Of a stretch of DNA of 36,351 nt, positions 7,417 to 15,602 are shown one piece after another. The notes under the pieces are model-generated. The model worked only from the letters and a program-made list of their open reading frames with translations. It was not told the origin of the DNA and searched no databases. Source of the DNA: Corynebacterium curieae (GTDB lineage: Bacteria > Actinomycetota > Actinomycetes > Mycobacteriales > Mycobacteriaceae). Both the position numbers and the translations under genes were made by a program. Numbering within the stretch: the stretch's first letter is position 1; every line of letters starts with the position of its first letter. The stretch covers positions 1 to 36,351 of the forward strand of contig NZ_JAKMUU010000011.1 in NCBI RefSeq assembly GCF_027570035.1, given 5' to 3'.

Positions 7417-7477
7417 AATCTTTGCAAGATTTCCACTACTTTAGTGTGACGCCCACCCCATAAAACGGAAATGGGGA
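7417..7477 (-). promoter_or_regulatory. actA/dus intergenic region with RamB-like and RamA-like boxes
   Basis: AATCTTTGCAAGATT (7417-7431) is an inverted repeat containing CTTTGCAA, the core of the RamB box. ACCCCA (7455-7460) fits the RamA motif and TGGGGA (7472-7477) nearly fits. Both regulators control acetate genes in C. glutamicum. Assignment is by motif only. Confidence 0.4.
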
Positions 7478-7534
7478 ACGCCACCACTGTGGCACCAGTT
7501 GCTATTTTGGCCCGTCAACTAGCACAATTGGGGC

Positions 7535-8680
7535 GTGAATTTGCGCATTGGACACTATGATCTCTCCTCCCCCGTCATCCTCGCCCCGATGGCGGGGGTA
7601 ACCAACGTTGCCTTCCGCGCGTTGTGCCGCGAGCAGGAATTGGCGCGCACCGGTACCGTCTCCGGCCTTTATGTCTGCGAGATGGTCACCGCGCGCGCAT
7701 TGGTAGAGCGCAATGAAAAGACGCTGCACATGACCACCTTTGCGCCGCAAGAGGATCCCCGTTCCTTGCAGATCTATACGGTAGATCCGGAATACACCTA
7801 CAAGGCCGCGAAGATGATCGTGGACGAGAACTTGGCAGACCACATCGATATGAACTTTGGTTGCCCGGTTCCCAAGGTGACCCGGCGTGGCGGTGGTTCC
7901 GCACTGCCTTATAAGCGGCGCCTCTTTGGCAATATCGTCTCCGCCGCCGTCAAAGCTACCGAGGGTACCAATATCCCCGTTACCGTGAAGATGCGCGTCG
8001 GCATTGACGATGAGCACCATACGCATCTTGATGCCGGCCGCATCGCCGTCGAATCTGGCGCCGCCGCCGTCACCTTGCACGGCCGCACCGCCGCCCAGCG
8101 CTACTCCGGCGAGGCACGGTGGGATGAGATTGCCCGCTTAAAGGAACATTTGGCCGACACAGGAGTCCCCGTCTTGGGAAATGGCGATATCTTCCGTGCG
8201 GAGGATGCACGCCGCATGATGGAGCAGACCGGTTGCGACGGCGTGCAGGTGGGCCGCGGCTGCCTTGGCCGCCCGTGGCTTTTTGCGGAGCTCGGCGCCG
8301 CCCTTCGCGGCGAGTCCATCCCGGCAGAGCCCACCCTCGGTGAGGTCACCCAAGTCATTCTCCGCCACGCGGAGCTACTAGCGGAGCACGATGGCGAGGA
8401 CAACGCCTCCCGCGATATCCGCAAACACATCGGCTGGTATTTGCGCGGGTTCCCTGTCGGCGGCCAAGTGCGTGCGGGGTTGGCCAAGGTCGATTCCCTC
8501 GAGGCATTGCGGGAACTACTGGCCCCCTGGGCGGATTCCGACGCCCTGGCTGCCGACGCCGACGGCGCCCGCGGCCGCCAAGGCTCTCCTTCCAAGGTGG
8601 CTTTGCCCGATGGATGGCTCGACGATCCCGAGGACGATTGCGTTCCCGTTGCCGCGGACATTATGAATTCGGGCGGATAA
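7535..8680 (+). CDS. dus: tRNA-dihydrouridine synthase
   Basis: FMN enzyme that reduces uridine in the tRNA D loop. The 381-residue protein starts with a TIM barrel containing LAPMAGVTNVAFR (FMN binding) and DMNFGCPVPKVTRRGGG, where Cys110 is the catalytic acid, followed by VKMRVGID, TLHGRTAAQRY and GNGDIF, and a helical tRNA-binding C-terminus. It is of the DusB-like bacterial type. The start is GTG at 7535; there is no ribosome binding site, and CACAAT at 7523-7528 lies six bases before it, so translation may be leaderless. It is divergent from actA and precedes phoU by 101 bases. Confidence 0.94.
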   Translation: MNLRIGHYDLSSPVILAPMAGVTNVAFRALCREQELARTGTVSGLYVCEMVTARALVERNEKTLHMTTFAPQEDPRSLQIYTVDPEYTYKAAKMIVDENLADHIDMNFGCPVPKVTRRGGGSALPYKRRLFGNIVSAAVKATEGTNIPVTVKMRVGIDDEHHTHLDAGRIAVESGAAAVTLHGRTAAQRYSGEARWDEIARLKEHLADTGVPVLGNGDIFRAEDARRMMEQTGCDGVQVGRGCLGRPWLFAELGAALRGESIPAEPTLGEVTQVILRHAELLAEHDGEDNASRDIRKHIGWYLRGFPVGGQVRAGLAKVDSLEALRELLAPWADSDALAADADGARGRQGSPSKVALPDGWLDDPEDDCVPVAADIMNSGG

Positions 8681-8752
8681 CCTGACAGCAACATAAGAGC
8701 AGCTAAAGACATACAGGATTCGCGCATTTAACCCCTGCTTAAGTTGCGCAAA

Positions 8753-8769
8753 AGCGAAAAGTTTTCGCT
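8753..8769 (+). promoter_or_regulatory. Palindrome in the phoU promoter
   Basis: AGCGAAAAGTTTTCGCT is a perfect palindrome with a single central base, overlapping the base before the phoU -10 TATTAT (8769-8774). A weak -35 TTGCGC is at 8744-8749 with a long spacer of 19. This is an operator-like site; with only one central base it makes a poor hairpin. Confidence 0.55.
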
Positions 8770-8781
8770 ATTATCTTTGGC

Positions 8782-9510
8782 ATGCGTGCCGCCTATAGGG
8801 AACACTTAGATAACTTCTCCCATGACCTCATCGTGATGTGCGATACCGTGCGCACCATCTTGGATAAGGCTTCGCAGGCACTGCTCCAAGGCGTCTTAGA
8901 TTCCGCAGAAGATGCCCTCACCATGACCGAGGAGCTAGATGAGATCCGTGCTCGGTGCTCTGAGCGCGCCGTGAAGCTCTTGGCGTTGGAAAACCCCATG
9001 GCACAGGATCTCCGCCAGGTTGTCTCCTCCATCTATATCGTGGAGGATCTCTACCGCATGGGCAGACTTGCTCAGCACATCGCGGATTCTGCGCGCCGCC
9101 GCCACCCTGAATCCGTGGTTCCAGCAAATTACATGGGCTACTTCGAGGAAATGTACCGCCTCACTGAAGAGATGGGCTCCGTGCTCCACGATATTCTCGT
9201 CACCCCCGACGCTGATTTATCCGTCAATCTCCGCACCGACGATGACGCAGTGGATGACATTAACTCCCATATCCTGCGTATCTTGACCCAACGCGAATGG
9301 GAAGGCACCGTGCGCGAGGCAGTAGAAACCTCGCAGATTACGCGCTACTACGAGCGCTACGCCGATCACTGCGTTTCGGTTGCCGGCCACATCATCTATT
9401 TGACCACTGGCCTGCTACCCCACGACTATGCCAAGAAGCTAGAAGAAGACAAAAAGGACGCCGAGTTCGAGGCCCGTATGGCCGAACTCGAGCGCCAGTT
9501 CCGTTGCTAA
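8782..9510 (+). CDS. phoU: PhoU phosphate-transport regulator
   Basis: A cytoplasmic protein with two three-helix PhoU domains (about residues 5-95 and 115-210), each carrying acidic metal-binding positions. The family couples the Pst transporter to the phosphate-sensing two-component system and limits phosphate uptake. The 242 residues fit the family; the C-terminal tail is charged (DKKDAEFEARMAELERQ). ATG at 8782 is preceded by TATTAT seven bases away and no ribosome binding site, suggesting a leaderless mRNA. phoU faces the pstSCAB operon rather than being its last gene, as in C. glutamicum. A perfect palindrome overlaps its promoter. Confidence 0.95.
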   Translation: MRAAYREHLDNFSHDLIVMCDTVRTILDKASQALLQGVLDSAEDALTMTEELDEIRARCSERAVKLLALENPMAQDLRQVVSSIYIVEDLYRMGRLAQHIADSARRRHPESVVPANYMGYFEEMYRLTEEMGSVLHDILVTPDADLSVNLRTDDDAVDDINSHILRILTQREWEGTVREAVETSQITRYYERYADHCVSVAGHIIYLTTGLLPHDYAKKLEEDKKDAEFEARMAELERQFRC

Positions 9511-9523
9511 GCAATTAAAAACT

Positions 9524-9561
9524 AAGAAGGGGGCCGGTTCGCATGAACCGGCCCCCTTCTT
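9524..9561. terminator. Bidirectional terminator between phoU and pstB
   Basis: A perfect 17-bp stem (9524-9540 with 9545-9561) with a 4-base loop. On the minus strand it is followed by AGTTTTTAATT, a good T tract for the pst operon; on the plus strand the stem itself ends CTTCTT. Confidence 0.93.
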
Positions 9562-9582
9562 CTCGGACAATCTATCTAATCT

Positions 9583-10356
9583 TTAGCCAAAGCGGCCGGA
9601 GATATAATCCTCAGTCTCCTTCTGGGAAGGATTCTCGAAGATCTTGGTGGTGTCATCGAACTCCACCAAGTGGCCCGGCTTGCCGGTTGCTTCGAGGGAG
9701 AAGAAGCCGGTCTTGTCGGACACGCGAGCTGCCTGCTGCATGTTGTGGGTCACGATGACGATGGTGAAGTTTTCCTTCAGCTCGTGGATGAGGTCCTCCA
9801 CGGCAAGGGTGGAAATCGGGTCCAGTGCGGAACAAGGCTCGTCCATGAGCAGCACCTCTGGCTCCACAGCGATGGCGCGGGCGATGCACAGACGCTGCTG
9901 CTGACCACCGGAAAGGCCGCCGCCCGGCTTATCTAGGCGGTCCTTGACCTCGTCCCACAGATTGGCGCCGCGCAGGGACTTCTCCGCGACTTCCTTGAGC
10001 TTCTTCTTGTTCTTTTCACCGGAGAGCTTCAGGCCTGCCACCACGTTGTCCTCAATGGACATAGTGGGGAACGGGTTAGCCTTTTGGAAGACCATGCCGA
10101 TGGTGTTGCGCACGGATACTGGGTCCACCTTCGGACCGTAAATATTGGTGCCGTCGAGCAGGATTTCACCCTTCACGGAGGCACCAGGGATTACCTCGTG
10201 CATGCGATTGATGGTGCGCAGCACGGTGGACTTACCGCAGCCGGAAGGTCCGATGAATGCGGTCACGGCCTGGGCCGGGATCTGCATGTTCACGTTCTGC
10301 ACGGCGTGGAAGTCGCCGTAAAAGATGTTCACGTCATTGAGCGCGAGCTTAGACAT
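9583..10356 (-). CDS. pstB: Phosphate ABC transporter ATP-binding protein
   Basis: The ATPase that drives phosphate import through PstC-PstA. The 257-residue protein has all ABC elements: Walker [11 protein letters not shown]-loop [10 protein letters not shown], signature LSGGQQQR, Walker [13 protein letters not shown] and the switch His in [11 protein letters not shown]. Length is typical. It is the last gene of pstSCAB, 51 bases after pstA, with a ribosome binding site (GAGGAGAAACTCCC region) before ATG 10356, and is followed by a strong terminator. Confidence 0.97.
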   Translation of the reverse strand: MSKLALNDVNIFYGDFHAVQNVNMQIPAQAVTAFIGPSGCGKSTVLRTINRMHEVIPGASVKGEILLDGTNIYGPKVDPVSVRNTIGMVFQKANPFPTMSIEDNVVAGLKLSGEKNKKKLKEVAEKSLRGANLWDEVKDRLDKPGGGLSGGQQQRLCIARAIAVEPEVLLMDEPCSALDPISTLAVEDLIHELKENFTIVIVTHNMQQAARVSDKTGFFSLEATGKPGHLVEFDDTTKIFENPSQKETEDYISGRFG

Positions 10357-10407
10357 TTGGGAGTTTCTCCTCTAGCGAGTGTATGGCGGAATCGAGTGAT
10401 ACGGCGG

Positions 10408-11322
10408 TTACTTCTTAACCGAGAACTTCGCGGAAATGATGCGGGCCGCAATATTGAGAACAGCGATGAGGATAACCAGCGTCAAGGCTGCGCCCCAGAG
10501 CTTGTCCAGCACGGCAGGCTGTGCACCGGCCTTGTACATATCCAGCATCATCAGCGGGAGCGAGGACTGCGATCCCTTGAAGGCATCCCAGTTGATGACG
10601 GAGGAGGAACCAACCAAGACCAGCACTGGGGAGGACTCACCCATCACGCGGGCAATCGCCAGCATGATGCCGGTAACGATGCCAGACAGTGCGGTAGGCA
10701 AGACAATGCGGGCGATGGTCTTCCACTTTGGCACGCCGAGCGCGTAGGAGGCCTCACGCAGGTCCATCGGAACCACGCGCAGCATCTCTTCGGTATTGCG
10801 CACCACAATTGGAATCATCAGCAGCACCAAGGACAGTGCCACGGCGAAGCCGGAGCGACCGAATCCGAAGAGGGTGATCCACATGGCGAAGATGAACAGG
10901 GCCGCAACGATGGACGGCACACCGGACAGGATGTCCACCATGAAGGTGGTGATGCGGCCGAGCCAACCACCCTTGGAGTACTCCACCAAGTAGATGGCGG
11001 TGAAGATACCAATCGGAATGGAGATGATAGAAGCCAGGATGGTCTGGACGAAGGTACCCACGATTGCGTGGGCAGCGCCGCCGCCGGCGGAGCTATTCAT
11101 GATGCCGCGCTGGGAGGCGGTCCACCACTCAGCGTTAAGGATGACACCGCTGCCGCGGGCGATGAGTTCCCACAGAACCCAAACCAGTGGGACCATGGCC
11201 AAAATCATTGCGCCCCAGACCACTACGGTGGCGATGTTATTGGTCATCTTGCGGGAGCCGGAGATGTCTAGGAATGTCGCGCCGCCTTGGGAGGCAGGCT
11301 TGGCATTAGTTGTCGTAGTCAT
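10408..11322 (-). CDS. pstA: Phosphate ABC transporter permease PstA
   Basis: A 304-residue inner-membrane permease with six predicted transmembrane segments and the BPD-transporter coupling loop (REASYALGVPKWKTIARIVLP). With PstC it forms the phosphate channel energised by PstB. ATG at 11322 is preceded by AAGGAGGGGAGG; the gap to pstC is 14 bases, so the two are translated from one transcript. Confidence 0.96.
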   Translation of the reverse strand: MTTTTNAKPASQGGATFLDISGSRKMTNNIATVVVWGAMILAMVPLVWVLWELIARGSGVILNAEWWTASQRGIMNSSAGGGAAHAIVGTFVQTILASIISIPIGIFTAIYLVEYSKGGWLGRITTFMVDILSGVPSIVAALFIFAMWITLFGFGRSGFAVALSLVLLMIPIVVRNTEEMLRVVPMDLREASYALGVPKWKTIARIVLPTALSGIVTGIMLAIARVMGESSPVLVLVGSSSVINWDAFKGSQSSLPLMMLDMYKAGAQPAVLDKLWGAALTLVILIAVLNIAARIISAKFSVKK

Positions 11323-11336
11323 TGATCCTCCCCTCC

Positions 11337-12383
11337 TTACTTCTTCTTCACGATGGCGCGGGCAATTGCGTTGACCACGAAGGTCAGCAAGAACAGCATG
11401 AGGCCGGCAGCAATATAGGCACCAGCGCGCATCTCGTTACCGAACTCGGCAGATGCCAAGGCGATGGCCGTGGCGAAGGTAGTGCCGCCGTCGAAAAGCG
11501 AGAAGCGGAAGTCAATCAACGGAGAGACAACCATGTACAGCGCCATGGTCTCACCCAATGCACGACCCAAGCCGAGCATGGAACCGGCAATGTAGCCAGA
11601 CATGCCGAAAGGAAGAACCGTCATGCGGATGACTTCCCAACGAGTAGCGCCCAATGCCAAAGCGGATTCCACTTGGCCTGGAGGGGTCTGGACGAAGACC
11701 TCGCGGGCGGTGGCAGCGATGATAGGCAGGATCATAACGGCGAGCACAATGCCACCGGTAAACAGGTTGCGGCCAGTAGCGAAAGACGGCGAGTTATCAA
11801 AGACGTGGAATAGGAAGAAGCCACCGGCCCAGGATTCCATCCAAGAGTAGAAGCCGGAAAGGGCTGGACCGAGAACCTGCCAACCCCACAGACCATAAAC
11901 AATGGATGGGACCGCAGCCAGCATGTCTACGAGGAAGCCCAGCGGCTTTACCAAGCGGGCGGGTGCGTAGTTAGACAGGAAGATAGCGATGGCCAGTGCC
12001 ACCGGCATGGCCAACAGCAAAGCGAAGACGGAAATGAGAACGGTCGTGCCGAACATCGTCGGGATACCGAACTTCATCGCGGAGGTATCGGTGGTCTCCC
12101 ATCGTCCGCCATAGGTGAAAAAGCCCATGATGCCGCCGTCGTTTACGCCTAGGGCGGGAACCGCACGCCACAGCAGGAAGGCAGCGATGGCGGCAATCAT
12201 TACGGTGATAAGTGTTGCCGAAGCAGTGGACAGGAATTCAAAGACACGGTCGCCCGGGCGCTTTACGCCGCTGTTGGCGCTGGAGGTTGCTACCTCATCG
12301 TGTCCGCTGTTGGAGACTCGCTCGGCAGAAGTAAGGTTCGCGTCCTTCTGCTCTGGAGCCGTGGTGAGATTATTGTCTGCCAT
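11337..12383 (-). CDS. pstC: Phosphate ABC transporter permease PstC
   Basis: A 348-residue permease. A cytoplasmic N-terminal extension of about 60 residues (rich in Thr, Ser and charged residues) precedes six transmembrane segments; the coupling motif is ESALALGATRWEVIRMTVLP. ATG at 12383 is preceded by AAAAGGA. The gene is separated from pstS by 122 bases that contain a long stem-loop, which may set a higher level of PstS than of the permeases. Confidence 0.96.
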   Translation of the reverse strand: MADNNLTTAPEQKDANLTSAERVSNSGHDEVATSSANSGVKRPGDRVFEFLSTASATLITVMIAAIAAFLLWRAVPALGVNDGGIMGFFTYGGRWETTDTSAMKFGIPTMFGTTVLISVFALLLAMPVALAIAIFLSNYAPARLVKPLGFLVDMLAAVPSIVYGLWGWQVLGPALSGFYSWMESWAGGFFLFHVFDNSPSFATGRNLFTGGIVLAVMILPIIAATAREVFVQTPPGQVESALALGATRWEVIRMTVLPFGMSGYIAGSMLGLGRALGETMALYMVVSPLIDFRFSLFDGGTTFATAIALASAEFGNEMRAGAYIAAGLMLFLLTFVVNAIARAIVKKK

Positions 12384-12429
12384 GAGACTGTTAATCCTTT
12401 TCAGCGTTAAATATGGAAAATATCGTTAC

Positions 12430-12483
12430 ATACCTGCGCCCCCAAAGCGCGAATCGTGTGCGGCAGTGGGGGCGGGGAGGTAT
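12430..12483 (-). other. Stem-loop between pstS and pstC
   Basis: ATACCT and CGCCCCCA on the left (12430-12435, 12437-12444) pair with TGGGGGCG and AGGTAT on the right (12467-12474, 12478-12483), leaving a small internal loop and a 22-base top loop. No strict T tract follows on the minus strand, so partial termination or protection of the pstS mRNA end are both possible. Confidence 0.75.
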
Positions 12484-12505
12484 TAAGCTTTTACAGCTTT
12501 AGCGC

Positions 12506-13609
12506 TTACTGCAGAGCGTCAACAGCAGCCTTCAGCTTGTCCAGGTGTGCACCCTCAACTGGGATGAAGCCCTGCTCAGCCAGCTGGTCATCCTGGTGAT
12601 CCAGAACGGTGGTGAAGAAGGACTTAACCAGCTTGGAGGTCTCCTCATCGTAGCCCTTGGAGCAAACGATGTTGTAGGTGGTCAGGATGAGCGGGTATGC
12701 ACCCTCGTTATCGGAGGAGAACAGTGCCTCGGAGTCAACAACCATGTTGTGCTCGGAATCGGTCTTCTTGAACTCTAGGTTCTCCAGAGCCTTGTTGACG
12801 GACTCGGTGGACAGCTCAACCGGGCCGTGGCCAAAGTCAATCTTGGCCTTCTTGACGCCGTCGCCTTCCTTCTGGTCTGCGAAGCCAGCCTCGACGTAGG
12901 TGATAGCGCCGTCGATGCTTGCAACCTGGTCAGCAACACCGGAGGAACCGTTAGCACCCTCACCAACAGTGTCCGGGAACTGCTTGCCCTCGGAGTCCCA
13001 GTCGCCGGTAGCGGCCTTCAGGAACTTCTGGAAGTTTGCGGAGGTACCGGACTCGTCGGAACGGAAGATGACGGTGATGTCCTTGTCCGGCAGGTCGGTG
13101 CCCTCGTTGTCAGCGGCAATGGCCTTGTCATTCCACTTCTTGATCTCGCCCTTGAAGATCTTGCCCAGGGTCTCGGTGGAAAGGTTGATCTCGGTATCGC
13201 CCAAGTTGTAGGCGATTGCAACCGGACCGATGGTGGTTGGCAGGTGCCATGCCTCGTTGCCATCGCAACGCTTAGCGGCAGCCTCAACCTCACCCTCATC
13301 TTCCTTCAGGGCGGAGTCAGAACCAGCGAAGTCAGCCTGGCCGTTGGTGAAGGCTTCAACGCCGGCGCCGGAGCCGGAAGCGTTGTAGGACAAGGAGGCG
13401 TCTGGGTGATCCTCGGAGAACGCGGTCTGGAAGTAGGACATTGCGTTCTGCTGGGAGGATGCGCCGTCACCGACGAGTTCGCCGGAGACGTCCTCGCCGC
13501 CAGCGGAATCAGAGGAGGAGCCAGACTCCTCAGAGCAAGCTACGAGAGCGGTGGAGGTTGCGGCTACGATGCCAAAGATTGCGGCAGTGCGCTTGAAGTT
13601 GCGAATCAC
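12506..13609 (-). CDS. pstS: Periplasmic phosphate-binding lipoprotein
   Basis: Binds inorganic phosphate outside the membrane and hands it to PstCA. The 367-residue precursor has a lipoprotein signal (MIRNFKRTAAIFG..., lipobox ALVAC with Cys25), a Ser/Asp/Gly-rich linker, and a periplasmic-binding fold with phosphate-site motifs GDGASSQQN, FAGSDSAL, RSDESGTSANF and NGSSGVADQV. The start is GTG at 13609 preceded by GGAAAGGG. It is the first gene of pstSCAB; the upstream region contains three CCTGT repeats and a 10-bp stem-loop in the predicted leader, expected features of a phosphate-controlled gene. Confidence 0.96.
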   Translation of the reverse strand: MIRNFKRTAAIFGIVAATSTALVACSEESGSSSDSAGGEDVSGELVGDGASSQQNAMSYFQTAFSEDHPDASLSYNASGSGAGVEAFTNGQADFAGSDSALKEDEGEVEAAAKRCDGNEAWHLPTTIGPVAIAYNLGDTEINLSTETLGKIFKGEIKKWNDKAIAADNEGTDLPDKDITVIFRSDESGTSANFQKFLKAATGDWDSEGKQFPDTVGEGANGSSGVADQVASIDGAITYVEAGFADQKEGDGVKKAKIDFGHGPVELSTESVNKALENLEFKKTDSEHNMVVDSEALFSSDNEGAYPLILTTYNIVCSKGYDEETSKLVKSFFTTVLDHQDDQLAEQGFIPVEGAHLDKLKAAVDALQ

Positions 13610-13680
13610 GGGAAAACCCTTTCCGGTGCAGATCAGAGATTGATTGTCCGAGGAAACCGCCTCTCCTAGAGAGATATCTC

Positions 13681-13775
13681 CTGCATCCCGCTCCGCCTTC
13701 TGGGACGGGATGCAGGCGCACAGGTGCGGTTAACTCACAGGGTGTAAAGCTATCGGCAGTATCTGACTAACAGGG
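13681..13775 (-). promoter_or_regulatory. pstS upstream region: CCTGT repeats and leader stem-loop
   Basis: On the minus strand CCCTGT occurs at 13775-13770 and again exactly 33 bases on at 13742-13737 (within CCTGTGAG, 13741-13734); a third CCTGTGCG is at 13724-13717. CCTGTGAA-like repeats are the reported PhoR half-sites in C. glutamicum. A perfect 10-bp inverted repeat CTGCATCCCG (13681-13690 with 13706-13715) follows and would form a hairpin in a long leader. Confidence 0.45.
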
Positions 13776-13823
13776 TTCTAGGAGGTGAACTCTAAGTGAA
13801 CAAACGCCGCGAACCCCATGACG

Positions 13824-14741
13824 TTAGTCACATACGCCCCAGACAACGTGTTCTTCATCAACTTTAAATCCCAAACGCTCATAGGCCTTGAGCGCTGGAT
13901 CATTATCCGCTTCCACGTAGAGAATTACCTTTTGAGCTCCCTTTTCCACCATGCGACGCAGCCCCACTTGCAGCAACGGGCCGCCCAATTTCTGGCCGCG
14001 ATAGTGCTCGGCCAAGCCCACCACGTAGACCTCACCGAATCCTGGGGTTTCCTCCGCATGCCACTTGGTCCAGTGGAAGCCGGCTAAAACCGGCTCCCCT
14101 GCGGTATCCCATAGGAAGAGCACGTCGGCGGGATCGAACCAGTCCGCTTCCATCCCGCGGTGTAGGCGTTCTACATCCCAGCCGCCTTGCTCGGGGTGCC
14201 AGGAAAAGGCCTCATTATTTACCTTGAGCCACTGTTCTTCCACGCGGCTTTTCCCCCATTTATCCACTGCTTCGGTGTAATTGAGAGCAGTGAGAGGCAG
14301 CTCCGCGGGCTGGGCCGCGGCCGCGAGCTCTTCTCCCCCAATGCCCATGACCACCAGCTTGCGAGTGATCTGCAGGCCGCGTGACTCTGCTATGGCCTTG
14401 GCAGCTGGCAGGTTTCCGTGGGCCCAGGCCTGCAGGTTAGGGGTTTTAGCGGCGGCGTCGTAAAGCAAGGCACCAAAGCCCTGCCTGCGCTGTTCGGGAG
14501 CAATGAAAAGCTCCGCTGTGGAGCCTTCCAGGCAAGCCACGCCACACGGCTCTTGTCCTACCCATGCCACAAGGTGGCGATGCTGCAAACGGGAATCCTG
14601 CAAGCCATTGAGGAATTGCTCCGAGAGCGGTACCATACCATCGGCACGTTCGGCCTGCTCAGCCAGCGCTTCTACGCGGCGGGCTAGCTCCGGGGTGCTG
14701 GGCAGGTTTTCTTCCGTAATCTTAAAGGCATTGCTAGTCAT
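13824..14741 (-). CDS. mshD: Mycothiol synthase
   Basis: Acetylates Cys-GlcN-Ins with acetyl-CoA, the last step of mycothiol synthesis. The protein has two GNAT domains (about residues 1-140 and 155-305); the first has RRQGFGALLYDAA and the second, catalytic one has HYRGQKLGGPLLQVGLRRM and ADNDPALKAYERLGFK. An upstream in-frame GTG at 14747 exists, but ATG at 14741 (305 residues) is preferred because TATTCT (14754-14749) lies seven bases upstream with no ribosome binding site, the pattern of a leaderless gene. It is divergent from the DUF2993 gene with only 33 bases between. It ties functionally to cysK and cysE, which supply the cysteine. Confidence 0.94.
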   Translation of the reverse strand: MTSNAFKITEENLPSTPELARRVEALAEQAERADGMVPLSEQFLNGLQDSRLQHRHLVAWVGQEPCGVACLEGSTAELFIAPEQRRQGFGALLYDAAAKTPNLQAWAHGNLPAAKAIAESRGLQITRKLVVMGIGGEELAAAAQPAELPLTALNYTEAVDKWGKSRVEEQWLKVNNEAFSWHPEQGGWDVERLHRGMEADWFDPADVLFLWDTAGEPVLAGFHWTKWHAEETPGFGEVYVVGLAEHYRGQKLGGPLLQVGLRRMVEKGAQKVILYVEADNDPALKAYERLGFKVDEEHVVWGVCD

Positions 14742-14774
14742 AGGCACCAGAATACGTAGGGTAAGAATGAAGGG

Positions 14775-15602
14775 GTGAGTGTTCTAAAGATTGACCGGCG
14801 CATCGTGCGCGTCCTCCTCGTGGTGTGCGTGCTCATTGCTGCCTGGGTGGCGGATGCCTGCGTGGCTATGCACACAGAACACAAGGTGGCGCAGGCCGTA
14901 AAGGCCAATTCGCGGCTAGATAATACGCCGGATGTCTATATCGGCGGCACTCCCTACGTGTGGGCGGCGGCTTCGAAAGAAATCCCCTATCTGGAGGTCA
15001 AGGCTCTCGACGTGGAAGTGCCGAAGCTGGGAATGGTCAATGCCTCTACCGTATTGCGCGATATTACGGTCACCCCAGAGCAAGTAATGAACGGGGATAT
15101 TGAGGGCGCGCCCGTATCTACCTACTCCCGTGGCATTTCCTTGGATGGCGTCGCTTTGGGACGCCTGCTGGGCATTACCGACCTCTCCATTGCCAACCCG
15201 GACGATATTTCACCCTCCGGTGGCACCTCCGCAGAAGCGGAGCTAACCGGCACCCTGCCTGGCGACGCCCAGAAGTCCACCGCCAAAGTCACCCTCCGTC
15301 TCGTAGGGCCGGAGTTTCGCATGCAGGTCTACGGCACCGATGACGAACGCCTGCAGAAGGCCTTTTCCTTGAACTTCGATACTCGCCAGCTGCCGCTGCC
15401 TGCCCAAGCTACCGCGGTAAAGATGCAAGGGGGCACCATTTCCTTCGAGGTGCAGCGCCGCAATATTAAGGTACAGCTGGCCCAGCTCTCCCCGCTGGAG
15501 ATAGAAGGCTCGGAACAAAAGGCCGTAGAAGAGGCGGAAAAGAAGGCCGCCGATACCAAGCACCGGGTGGGCCCGGCACTGCAAGCTAGCGCAGGCGAAT
15601 AA
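14775..15602 (+). CDS. DUF2993 (LmeA-like) exported or membrane-anchored protein
   Basis: A 275-residue protein with an N-terminal transmembrane anchor or signal (about residues 10-30, VRVLLVVCVLIAAWVAD) followed by a DUF2993 domain. The mycobacterial member LmeA is a periplasmic factor in lipomannan elongation; whether this protein does the same is inference from the family. The C-terminus is a charged helix (EQKAVEEAEKKAADTKHR). Cys29 follows the hydrophobic stretch, but the preceding residues do not make a standard lipobox. GTG at 14775 is the start; TAAGAA lies about seven bases before it. Its last 17 bases overlap the convergent diacylglycerol kinase-like gene. Confidence 0.82.
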   Translation: MSVLKIDRRIVRVLLVVCVLIAAWVADACVAMHTEHKVAQAVKANSRLDNTPDVYIGGTPYVWAAASKEIPYLEVKALDVEVPKLGMVNASTVLRDITVTPEQVMNGDIEGAPVSTYSRGISLDGVALGRLLGITDLSIANPDDISPSGGTSAEAELTGTLPGDAQKSTAKVTLRLVGPEFRMQVYGTDDERLQKAFSLNFDTRQLPLPAQATAVKMQGGTISFEVQRRNIKVQLAQLSPLEIEGSEQKAVEEAEKKAADTKHRVGPALQASAGE

